DNA from: a virus
Direction: 5' to 3' (one strand)
DNA length: 21,690 nucleotides
Virus record (IMG/VR): IMGVR_UViG_3300023179_000575
Coordinates: 1 to 21,690 of that record
Shown: positions 12,044 to 18,834 of the stretch, one piece after another
Numbering within the stretch: the stretch's first letter is position 1
Layout of the letters: each line of letters starts with the position of its first letter
Notes under the pieces: model-generated
What the model was told of the DNA's origin: nothing
Seen by the model: the letters and a program-made list of their open reading frames with translations, nothing else
The model's database searches: none
Made by a program: the position numbers and the translations under genes

Positions 12044-12712
12044 TTATTCTAACCTCGTTATTAGTGGAAAAATCTTTGAGATTACTTCTGCACAGGTAAA
12101 AGCAATCTGTTTATGTTCTTTTTGTGTACCGTTTTCTTGTCTTAATGATATATAGTGGATCCAAGATCTCAACGTTCCATTCATATAAAGTCTAGATTCG
12201 GTTAAACCTTCTGGTAATACAGCTCTTGCCTGTTCTTTTGCTATACCGTTTTCTATAGCCCATGTATACGCTTCTTCTGCAGCGTTAATCACCTTTGCTT
12301 GATGGGTGATCCAAAGAGCCTGAAGCTCAGTATCATTTACTTCAATGGAGTTTTGTCTATTTGATGTGTCTTGTAACCTTGCTTCTCTAAAAACGAAATT
12401 GAGTTCTTTAATAGGATCAGCGTATCGCTGGGAGAATTCTTGGAAACTAAAACTTCTGTGTCTGAGGATTTGTCTTGCAATGTCTCGAGTTGTTGTAATT
12501 TCGAGACAAGCTGAGACCATTTCGAAGGGGGACCAATGTTTGTTCTTAATAAGGTATCTGAGTAATCTGTCCGTGGTTTCAGTATTGGATTGATTACTTG
12601 GGTTCGACACTCTGGCACAATAGGCAATGAGGTCTTGCAAATCTGGTTCGTTCTGAAAATCATCCATTATCTCGCTTGACGGTTTAGAATAACTAATCAA
12701 TTTTATCTTCAT
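12044..12712 (-). CDS. thyX: Flavin-dependent thymidylate synthase ThyX
   Basis: Makes dTMP from dUMP using FAD, NADPH and methylene-tetrahydrofolate. The diagnostic ThyX motif RHRxxSxxExSxR is present as RHRSFSFQEFSQR (residues 84-96), with YCARVSNP and HWSPFEM before it and EQARAVLPEGLTESRLYMNG with SWIHYISLR after it. 222 aa is the usual length. ATG 12712 is chosen because it shares ATGA with the primase stop and has GGAAG upstream; ATG 12724 would add four residues. Works with the dCMP deaminase and RNR of this block. Confidence 0.96.
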   Translation of the reverse strand: MKIKLISYSKPSSEIMDDFQNEPDLQDLIAYCARVSNPSNQSNTETTDRLLRYLIKNKHWSPFEMVSACLEITTTRDIARQILRHRSFSFQEFSQRYADPIKELNFVFREARLQDTSNRQNSIEVNDTELQALWITHQAKVINAAEEAYTWAIENGIAKEQARAVLPEGLTESRLYMNGTLRSWIHYISLRQENGTQKEHKQIAFTCAEVISKIFPLITRLE

Positions 12713-13722
12713 ACTCTCTTCCATGCTGTAAATTTCAATTTTGCTTGCAAACCCTGATGTGTATTTGTATTTATAAGGTTTTTAATGTTACGGCCTGCTA
12801 AAACCATGTCATTTATATCTTTTTCTTGTAAAGTCTGCGGCCAAATTACTACTTTATAATTATTATCAATAACCTTACCAAGCAACTTAACAACTTCCTT
12901 GTTACGTGGTTGATTATCGACAATGACAACCATATTGTCTTTTGGCAAATTAAGTTCTGTTAGCTTAGTAAATGCAGTTCCTGCTACTGCAATGGCGTTA
13001 TCTACAAATAAACTATCTAAAGGACCTTCAACAACGAATATATCCTTGTTTTTTTCAATATTATTAATATTATACACCATTAATGCATCTTCATCGATCT
13101 TTACTGTTAAATACCGTAATGCTTCGCCTCTCAAGGCTCTGCATGTGAGTCCAACAAGTTTATCTTCTTGATTATAAAAGGGAATTACAAGTCTAGGTTC
13201 TGTTGTTTTCAGTGCTTCTTTGTATTTTTCAGATAATTGGCCAATCTTACTAACATCATCAATAAAATAAAGGTTTTTAAATTTTTCTCTTGGTATTTTT
13301 CTCTTAATAGCAAACTGAACAGCTTCGTTATCATCTGGCAGCTTATCCAATCGATCCATTAAAGTATCAATCAGTCTTTTTTCAAACTTTGGTTCTTTGA
13401 ATTTAGACGTCTCTATTGCACTCGTAACATTTGCTTTCTTTTGATCACCGTCTGCATATGCTTCAAATAAGTACTGTCTAAAGAGGTTACCATCAAGGTC
13501 TTTCAAGAAAGAACCAAAGGACATGCTAGCATCACAATTATGACACTTATAATTTAGTTTGTTGCTTTTACCGTAGAAATATCCACGAGTCTTCAACTTA
13601 TTCTTTGTTGAGTCGCCACAGATAATACAGCGACAATTGTAAAGGTTGCCGCCCTTCTTCTTAAAGAGAGGCAGCCTGTTACTAATTAGGTGAAGGTACT
13701 TAAGATCAAGATATAATGACAT
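12709..13722 (-). CDS. DNA primase, T4 gp61-like
   Basis: Makes RNA primers at the fork, partnering the replicative helicase (gp41 type, not in this window). N-terminal zinc domain: CRCIIC (Cys30, 32, 35) with CHNC (Cys60, 63), followed by SMSFGSFL. Toprim core: FVVEGPLDSLF (Glu232, Asp236), VIVDNQPRN (Asp269) and KDINDMV near 310-316. The 337 aa length fits T4 gp61 (about 342). ATG 13722 is preceded by GGAG eight bases upstream and by the extended -10 promoter at 13746. It heads the metabolic operon. Confidence 0.93.
   Translation of the reverse strand: MSLYLDLKYLHLISNRLPLFKKKGGNLYNCRCIICGDSTKNKLKTRGYFYGKSNKLNYKCHNCDASMSFGSFLKDLDGNLFRQYLFEAYADGDQKKANVTSAIETSKFKEPKFEKRLIDTLMDRLDKLPDDNEAVQFAIKRKIPREKFKNLYFIDDVSKIGQLSEKYKEALKTTEPRLVIPFYNQEDKLVGLTCRALRGEALRYLTVKIDEDALMVYNINNIEKNKDIFVVEGPLDSLFVDNAIAVAGTAFTKLTELNLPKDNMVVIVDNQPRNKEVVKLLGKVIDNNYKVVIWPQTLQEKDINDMVLAGRNIKNLINTNTHQGLQAKLKFTAWKRV
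12768..12775 (-). promoter_or_regulatory. Possible T4-type late promoter before thyX
   Basis: TATAAATA on the minus strand, 56 bases before the thyX start and inside the 3' end of the primase gene. The motif is exact, and the spin-off transcript would cover thyX and the spanin-like genes, which makes sense for lysis genes needed late. It lies in AT-rich coding sequence, so chance is possible. Confidence 0.45.
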
Positions 13723-13745
13723 AATACAGGCTCCATAGATCTTTT

Positions 13746-13774
13746 ATTATAGCATCAAATGCTATAAAAATCTA
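13746..13774 (-). promoter_or_regulatory. Extended -10 promoter before primase operon
   Basis: On the minus strand TGCTATAAT (13746-13754) is an extended -10 box. The -35 position (13769-13774, TAGATT) is weak. A 14-base stretch, TTTGATGCTATAAT, is identical to that at the strong early promoter (1331-1344). The start would be near 13739, 17 bases before the primase ATG. This separates the metabolic operon from the late module transcribed ahead of it. Confidence 0.65.
13747..13767. repeat. 9-bp perfect hairpin in intergenic gap
   Basis: TTATAGCAT and ATGCTATAA pair perfectly around a 3-base loop. The -10 box of the primase promoter forms one arm. Neither strand has a T-run directly after it, so it is not a standard intrinsic terminator. 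Confidence 0.7.
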
Positions 13775-14080
13775 CTAGCCTGTAAATATTTTAATAAAGA
13801 CTGGGTTATGTAATAGCCAACCTGCTGCTGCTATTGCGCCAAGAACAAGATAAGTCCATTTGGTCTTAACTTGATCAACTTCATCGAGTCTTGCTGCCAT
13901 CTTTTTATGTTGTTCAATAGACTCTGAACGCATTTCTTTGAGAGTTGCTGTTAAGTCGTCACGAGTCTTATCAAGACAATCGTGCATCTTGTTTATCTCT
14001 ACAAAAAGAACATCGATCTTTTCTTCAAGGTTTTTTACTTGTGTTTCTAACACAGCAATTCTCTCTTGATTCTCGGCCAT
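13775..14080 (-). CDS. Coiled-coil protein with C-terminal TM, XhlA/holin-like
   Basis: ATG 14080 is chosen; the longer frame from 14212 would run through the end of the upstream gene. The first 75 residues are heptad-rich (MAENQERIAVLETQVKNLEE...). The end has one membrane segment (TYLVLGAIAAAGWLLHNPVF) with a very short tail. This layout matches the XhlA/haemolysin-like group of phage membrane accessory proteins often linked with holins. No endolysin is visible in the window. A structural role is not excluded, since it follows the virion gene group. Confidence 0.75.
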   Translation of the reverse strand: MAENQERIAVLETQVKNLEEKIDVLFVEINKMHDCLDKTRDDLTATLKEMRSESIEQHKKMAARLDEVDQVKTKWTYLVLGAIAAAGWLLHNPVFIKIFTG

Positions 14081-14087
14081 GGACTCA

Positions 14088-14591
14088 TTACTTTTTCTTT
14101 GGAGTTGCTTTTTTATGTGCAGACTTAGCTGGTGCTTTAGCTGGTGCTTTATCTGCAGGCTTTTCTGCTGGCTTTGCTTCAACCTTAGGTGTAATAAGAG
14201 CAATATACTCATCGCTCTTCATAAATTCAACCTTAATAGTATCTAGATCGTGTGGTGTAGATACCCAATATTCTAGACCAGCTTGATCTGGTTCACGCTT
14301 TAAAACTTCACGGTAAAGATTAGCTACAGCCTCTTTGCGCATCTTGGCTTTGAATTCATCGCTCTTCATAAATTCTTCACGAATCACATCGATCGAATGT
14401 TCTGTAGAAACCCAATATTCTAGACCTCCCTGATCTGGTTCTCTACCAAGTACTTCTTGATAAAGTTTAGTAACTTCTACAATACGTTTTTTGCTCATAT
14501 TTTCACCTTCTGTAGATAATTGTTGTGGTAACTGTGGTTTAACTGGAATAGATTTTTCTAATCCAAATAATTTTTTCAAAAAACTAAGCAT
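14088..14591 (-). CDS. Protein with two DUF4214 repeats and basic tail
   Basis: Two tandem copies of about 45 residues: VTKLYQEVLGREPDQGGLEYW...FMKSDEF and VANLYREVLKREPDQAGLEYW...FMKSDEY, the DUF4214 pattern seen in many surface or secreted proteins and in phage structural regions. They are followed by a low-complexity basic Ala/Pro/Lys tail (APAKAPAKSAHKKATPKKK), and preceded by a short leader with LFGLEKSIPVKPQLPQQ. 167 aa. ATG 14591 overlaps the previous stop by 8 bases. Probably a minor virion or lysis-time protein; function unknown. Confidence 0.8.
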   Translation of the reverse strand: MLSFLKKLFGLEKSIPVKPQLPQQLSTEGENMSKKRIVEVTKLYQEVLGREPDQGGLEYWVSTEHSIDVIREEFMKSDEFKAKMRKEAVANLYREVLKREPDQAGLEYWVSTPHDLDTIKVEFMKSDEYIALITPKVEAKPAEKPADKAPAKAPAKSAHKKATPKKK

Positions 14592-15141
14592 TTGGTTTTC
14601 TCCTGAACATATCTAACTTATTTGACTTGCCTTTAGGTTTACCTCCAACTGGATCAGTAGCCAGTGTATATGTTGATTTTACACCAGTACTAGTTCCAAT
14701 AACACTACCTGAGGTATTTGCAATGGCAGCGTCTTCAGAGTATTGTTTAAACGTTCTAATAAATTGTTCTGAAAAGAATTTATTAACGATTGTCTTTTCT
14801 TCTGCTAATGGCTTTGTAGCTTTATTTATGAACTGCATTTCAAGGTCTACATCTTCTTTATGCTTTTCCATTCCTTCTCTAATTAAGGCAAGAGCCGCAG
14901 CAATAGAAGTTAATTTTTTATTTTCAGTGGGGATCTTTTCTATAATTCTTTTCATTCTAAACACAAGGCGGTGAAGCAATGTATAGTTTTCTAACTCCTC
15001 TTGCGTTTGTAACTTAGACTTTATTAATTTACCTTTTTTATCAATAATACCTAATTTAAATGCCTCTGTTTCCTCAAATGGTGTCACCAGCATTTTAAGT
15101 ATTCTGTAAGTAATTAATCCATCTACAAATCTATTTGACAT
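14584..15141 (-). CDS. Conserved-type T4-like hypothetical, 185 aa
   Basis: Helical protein: MSNRFVDGLITYRILKMLVT, then FEETEAFKLGIIDKKGKLIK, a coil (LLHRLVFRMKRIIEKIPT), FFSEQFIRTFKQYSED, and a Gly/Ser/Thr-rich C-terminal tail ending KLDMFRRKPNA. The segment TPF..T.AFKLGIID..GK is one I recognise from other T4-like aquatic phages next to structural genes, without an assigned function. TAATG overlap with the upstream gene. A role in head or tail assembly is inferred from position only. Confidence 0.8.
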   Translation of the reverse strand: MSNRFVDGLITYRILKMLVTPFEETEAFKLGIIDKKGKLIKSKLQTQEELENYTLLHRLVFRMKRIIEKIPTENKKLTSIAAALALIREGMEKHKEDVDLEMQFINKATKPLAEEKTIVNKFFSEQFIRTFKQYSEDAAIANTSGSVIGTSTGVKSTYTLATDPVGGKPKGKSNKLDMFRRKPNA

Positions 15142-15527
15142 TATAGGTTCTTTAAAGTCTCTAAAATTTTATTATCTATTTCAATGTCATTTTCTTTAAT
15201 ATATATCTCTCTGGATACTATTACAATTCTAGGCATAAAATTTAAAAATACGAGAAATGTTTTTAGCTCTTTCCAGTATTCTTTGTCTATTTTAAAAAAT
15301 AGCAATTTTGTAGCAGCTTCGACACCAAACAGGTTATAGATAATTATCAGATGATTAAGAATAAGTCTTTCTCTAAGTTGTCCATCTGCATGGTATTTCT
15401 TAAATAATCTCTTGAGGTACTTGAACCTATTGAGATCATCAAAAAATTCATCTAGTCCACTGCAATTTTTATTATCGTAATGCTTAATTGCATACATGAT
15501 ATAAGTTTCTTCATTCAAATCAAACAT
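15141..15527 (-). CDS. Conserved-type T4-like hypothetical, 128 aa
   Basis: Begins MFDLNEETYIMYAIKHYDNK and contains FFDDLNRFKYLKRLFKKY, LRERLILNHLIIIYNLFGVE and AATKLLFFKIDKEYW. The protein is helical, rich in Phe, Ile, Leu, Lys and acidic residues, without a real membrane segment. The pattern DEFF.DLNR.KYLKRL and RLILNH.I.LYN.FGVEAA looks conserved among T4-like aquatic phages, always near the preceding 185 aa gene as far as I recall. Function unknown. Confidence 0.8.
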   Translation of the reverse strand: MFDLNEETYIMYAIKHYDNKNCSGLDEFFDDLNRFKYLKRLFKKYHADGQLRERLILNHLIIIYNLFGVEAATKLLFFKIDKEYWKELKTFLVFLNFMPRIVIVSREIYIKENDIEIDNKILETLKNL

Positions 15528-15540
15528 TCATTAAAAAACC

Positions 15541-15984
15541 TTAACTATTATATAAACTGATAACGTGCCAATTGGTTGTTGCTGTGTTATATATTAAGGT
15601 TGCTGTATGCCCAACATTTGAGAATACTACATTACCACTATTTGCAATATTTGAATTAATCCAATAGTCTCCACCATATACAGTCATGGTGACTACTTTT
15701 AATTGATTTTCTACGCCTCGGGGAATAAAGATTCTACCAGGACCCCCTGTAGAATTTAAATTTGTAACCGTAGCTGTTAACGCTACTGATTCACCCGCAG
15801 ATGTAATAGTCGCAGTTGAAGATCCAAGTTGTACCTTGGATTTCATATTAACATTTGCTGCAGATGAATTTAAATTTTCGATTGAAATTTTTCTGCTGTT
15901 TACACCCTGAACAATGTAAAGCAAATCTGCCCCCGTGGCCGGAGTAGTAGCAGCATTTAGTTCTGAAAGTTTTGCGTCAGCCAT
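15541..15984 (-). CDS. Fibre-related protein, 147 aa, shared N-terminal domain
   Basis: Residues 1-40 (MADAKLSELNAATTPATGAD, then LLYIVQGVNSRKISIENL) are the same module as at the start of the 165 aa and 582 aa proteins, a typical adaptor-like N-terminus of aquatic phage tail fibre genes. The rest is Thr/Ser/Val/Asn-rich beta structure (STATITSAGESVALTATVTN, then YGGDYWIN and WHVISLYNS), fitting a small trimeric fibre or collar. TAATG overlap with the 165 aa gene. Confidence 0.78.
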   Translation of the reverse strand: MADAKLSELNAATTPATGADLLYIVQGVNSRKISIENLNSSAANVNMKSKVQLGSSTATITSAGESVALTATVTNLNSTGGPGRIFIPRGVENQLKVVTMTVYGGDYWINSNIANSGNVVFSNVGHTATLIYNTATTNWHVISLYNS

Positions 15985-16481
15985 TAGATTTCAATTGTAG
16001 TATAAAATAATGCAATCGATACTGAATTATCGCTTGCGGATAAGTTAGTTACATTGACGTAAATTGTTCCATTAGGATTAATATCACTATTAAAACCAGT
16101 TACAGCTGGAGCAATGTAAGCATTTACATTAGAAACCGGATTGTAGTAATCGAGCACTACACCAGCATTTGCATTAGGAGTTGTAGCTGCTGCTCTTGCA
16201 ATATCATTTGCCCTCATTCTGCTATCTGTGTAGATTCTAATCCGACTAGCAACATTAGATCCTGCACGATACAATGAATAAATGTTTGCGCCTGATATTT
16301 GAATATTAGCATTAGCACCTACAGCAATATTAGCTGTACTTGCAATCTTTACAAATCTTGTTTTTGCTAATAAATTAGCCGATGTAATCTTTCTGCTGTT
16401 GCCACTCGATACAATGTAAAGTAGGTCGTTGGCCCCAGCAGAATTCACTTCAATTAAATCAGATACTCTTGAATCGGCCAT
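15984..16481 (-). CDS. Fibre-related protein, 165 aa, shared N-terminal domain
   Basis: Residues 1-41 (MADSRVSDLIEVNSAGANDL, then LYIVSSGNSRKITSANL) align with the first 40 residues of the flanking fibre genes. The remaining part is beta-rich with many Asn, Ala and Ile (ANIAVGANANIQISGANIYS, then SVSIALFYTTIEI). No S74 chaperone is attached. Probably a short fibre or accessory tip. It lies 10 bases after the large fibre gene and overlaps the next gene by TAATG. Confidence 0.78.
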   Translation of the reverse strand: MADSRVSDLIEVNSAGANDLLYIVSSGNSRKITSANLLAKTRFVKIASTANIAVGANANIQISGANIYSLYRAGSNVASRIRIYTDSRMRANDIARAAATTPNANAGVVLDYYNPVSNVNAYIAPAVTGFNSDINPNGTIYVNVTNLSASDNSVSIALFYTTIEI

Positions 16482-16491
16482 ATTTTATCTC

Positions 16492-18240
16492 TTATTGGTT
16501 CTTTAGTTGATTAACTTCGTCACTAAGTGTCTTTACGGCATTTACAAGAGCCGCAACTATTTGGTTTACATCAATACCCAAATACCCACGCCTATCTGCA
16601 ATAATGGGTGACATATCTACATAATTATTTGCTGCATTGTAAACATCCTGAGCAATAAAACCTATCATCCTTGAACTGAAACCTGCATCTTCATTGACTG
16701 TAGAATTTCTCATCTCAAATGATTTTACATCTAATGATTTAACAAAATCTAAACCAACAGTACTTGGTGTAACATTGCGTTTTAAGTTTACATCAGAAGG
16801 CACTGCACCAATTGTTCCATCCCCACGATATACCTGTGCAGATGTACCAGATGGATCTTCTAACAATGATGCATTAAAGTGAACTCCATCTAAACCAAGT
16901 CCAACCGATCCAGAAGCTCCTGTGCCAGGCCAATAATATCTAAACCCACCTGCTGCAACATCGTTATAGAAATAGGCACCAACCGATCCAGTATGGTTAC
17001 CATATCTAAATGAATAGATGTTAGCTGACATACTATAAATATTAGCAGAAAAACCACCTGGTGTTAATGCTGCGCTTCCACCATCGTTTTTAAGATAAAC
17101 CGCATTACCTTGCTTTGCAGATAAAAGAGTATCTTGATCTAAAATGTATCCTGATGCAGAAATCTTAGCTTTATTGACGCCAGCTGAATCAAATCCCCAA
17201 TTTTGGTTGGCAGGAAAACCTACTGAATTGTTCCAATAGAATGAAGTGCCGCTATAACGATTATAAAATGTTACAGCGTTATCAGTAAATGCTGTATTAG
17301 TGAGGTTTGCCCAACGAAGTGTTAGATTACCTACCTGTTGTGATGCACCTAATGCAGAAGCTACAACATAAGTAGCATTTGCTGTCTTAAATGTTGGAAT
17401 GGTATTTTGACCAGCTGCAGCATCAGCTACAGGCCACCCATCAACAACGATGTAGGCGTAATCCGATCCCTTTCTCGCGAAAGCATAATAGCCATCTCTT
17501 GCCAATGCGTTTTCAACCCAATAAAATGAAATGCCAGCAAATGTATTATAAAAGTTTAATGCATTGCTGGTTAATGTACTACTAGAAATATTTGCCCAAT
17601 TTAATGTAATATTTCCAACTGTTTGACCACCACTGCCTACATTATTACCAGATTTAATGTATGTGACGTTAGCAGTCTTAAATGTTGGTATGGTATTTTG
17701 GCCGGCAGCACTATCAGCTACTGGATAACCATCACCTGTAATAAAGGCTCTATCATTATTTTTTCTATTAAATGCCCAGTAACCATCTCTTCCCAACGAA
17801 TTTTCTAGCCAGTATATAGAAAGTCCAGCAAATTTATCGTGGAAGTTAATTGTATTACTTGTAACTGTAAATCCGTTAACATTTGCTGTAGTTAACGTAA
17901 CATTACCAATAAACTGAGAATTTAGAGCTTTAGCTAGCTGAACATTTGATACTGTACCAGAGGAAACACCAGCGATAGAAGTAAATCCACCACCGCTTTG
18001 TGGTTCCCATGTTACAGTTACAGTATTCCATGTTAATACTTGACCGTTTGCTGGGGTAAGTCCTGATACATCATAAAGGTTGGCAAGACTAGCGGCACCG
18101 ACTCTTGCATCTATTCTTGCGTTAGAAACCACATTGGCAACAGTAGCTTTCTTACTTGTAGAACTTTGAACCAAGTAAAGAATGTCTGAACTGTTTACCG
18201 ATGTAGCTTCAGTAAGTTCTGATACCTTAATATCTGCCAT
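16492..18240 (-). CDS. Tail fibre with internal repeats and S74 chaperone
   Basis: N-terminal module MADIKVSELTEATSVNSSDI (residues 1-40), a linker NGQVLTWNTVTVTWEPQSGG (65-84), then three related repeats of about 80 residues (about 112-195, 209-294, 305-384). The C-terminal peptidase S74 / endosialidase intramolecular chaperone starts at Ser482 (SDVNLKRNV), with LDVKSFEMR, IGFIAQDV and a final coiled coil (LVNAVKTLSDEVNQLK). In this family the chaperone trimerises the fibre and cuts itself off just before the conserved Ser. Likely the host-recognition fibre; 582 aa. Late expression from upstream TATAAATA promoters is expected. Confidence 0.9.
   Translation of the reverse strand: MADIKVSELTEATSVNSSDILYLVQSSTSKKATVANVVSNARIDARVGAASLANLYDVSGLTPANGQVLTWNTVTVTWEPQSGGGFTSIAGVSSGTVSNVQLAKALNSQFIGNVTLTTANVNGFTVTSNTINFHDKFAGLSIYWLENSLGRDGYWAFNRKNNDRAFITGDGYPVADSAAGQNTIPTFKTANVTYIKSGNNVGSGGQTVGNITLNWANISSSTLTSNALNFYNTFAGISFYWVENALARDGYYAFARKGSDYAYIVVDGWPVADAAAGQNTIPTFKTANATYVVASALGASQQVGNLTLRWANLTNTAFTDNAVTFYNRYSGTSFYWNNSVGFPANQNWGFDSAGVNKAKISASGYILDQDTLLSAKQGNAVYLKNDGGSAALTPGGFSANIYSMSANIYSFRYGNHTGSVGAYFYNDVAAGGFRYYWPGTGASGSVGLGLDGVHFNASLLEDPSGTSAQVYRGDGTIGAVPSDVNLKRNVTPSTVGLDFVKSLDVKSFEMRNSTVNEDAGFSSRMIGFIAQDVYNAANNYVDMSPIIADRRGYLGIDVNQIVAALVNAVKTLSDEVNQLKNQ
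17089..17907 (-). repeat. Three tandem repeats inside the tail fibre gene
   Basis: Protein-level repeats at about 17656-17907, 17359-17616 and 17089-17328. Repeats 1 and 2 are close: FAG[LI]S[IF]YW.EN.L.RDGY.AF.RK, then GQNTIPTFKTANVTY against TANATY. Repeat 3 keeps NAVTFYNRYSGTSFYWNN and GNAVYLKN but has lost the RDGY and IPTFKT parts. At DNA level GTCTTAAATGTTGG occurs in both repeats 1 and 2. Confidence 0.85.
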
Positions 18241-18259
18241 GTTTTGTTACTCAATAAGA

Positions 18260-18796
18260 TTAGGAATCTGCCAAGGTTGAATCGTCGTTTGCATCGACTT
18301 GTAAGTGGCCAGTTGCATTAGCATTAAAGTTTTTAGACATAGCAACTAGAGCTTCAGTCTTATAACGAGTGCTACCTTGAGAAGTAGTATAAGACATATG
18401 TGAAGACCATCCAGGAATGCTAAATCCTTTTGACTTGTTTGATGCAACAGCAACTTCAACACGATCTACACCAAACACATTAGCCTTACCGACTGTATTT
18501 GCACCAGCAGCTGCAGTAATACCCCAGCCATATGTACGAATACCTTTTGGTGATTGTTGAGCAGCAGTCGTAGTTTGTGCACCAGTTGTTGCAGCATATG
18601 GAGCATCTAATGTTAGCACATTAGATGAGAGGATCACATTAACAGCATAAGCAACGTTATTTAATAAAATAGCATCACCAGACTTAATATTGCCAGTGAA
18701 TACTGTAGTAGCATTACCAACCAAGTATACATTACCTTGTGTTGCTGTAATACTACCTAAGATAGCTGATCTATCTAGTTTACCCCATTGTGACAT
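18260..18796 (-). CDS. Probable virion structural protein, 178 aa
   Basis: Begins MSQWGKLDRSAILGSITATQ, then beta-rich segments (TTVFTGNIKSGDAILLNNVA, VLTLDAPYAAT) and a second half with KGIRTYGWGITAAAG, GVDRVEVAVASN and KTEALVAMSKNFNANATG. The opening MSQWGKLDR...G...... and the GD..L...Y.V strand pattern fit structural proteins of T4-like aquatic phages. AAGGAG and a late promoter lie directly upstream (18817-18824), so it should be strongly made late. Head decoration or neck/tail position cannot be decided. Confidence 0.75.
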   Translation of the reverse strand: MSQWGKLDRSAILGSITATQGNVYLVGNATTVFTGNIKSGDAILLNNVAYAVNVILSSNVLTLDAPYAATTGAQTTTAAQQSPKGIRTYGWGITAAAGANTVGKANVFGVDRVEVAVASNKSKGFSIPGWSSHMSYTTSQGSTRYKTEALVAMSKNFNANATGHLQVDANDDSTLADS

Positions 18797-18816
18797 CTTT
18801 GTATCTCCTTTATTTT

Positions 18817-18824
18817 TATTTATA
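18817..18824 (-). promoter_or_regulatory. T4-type late promoter
   Basis: TATAAATA on the minus strand in the short gap between two structural genes, 21 bases before ATG 18796, with AAGGAG between. Exact match to the T4 late consensus, at the expected distance and position. Confidence 0.85.
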
Positions 18825-18834
18825 GGGGTGAAAA

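Noticed and set aside
13747-13767. Intrinsic terminator
   Set aside because: Stem is AT-rich and neither strand has a T-run after it; kept only as a hairpin.
13775-14212. Long form (145 aa) of the coiled-coil membrane protein
   Set aside because: The first 44 residues would overlap the DUF4214 gene and are low-complexity shadow sequence (QSQQKSLQIKHQLKHQL); ATG 14080 is the natural start.
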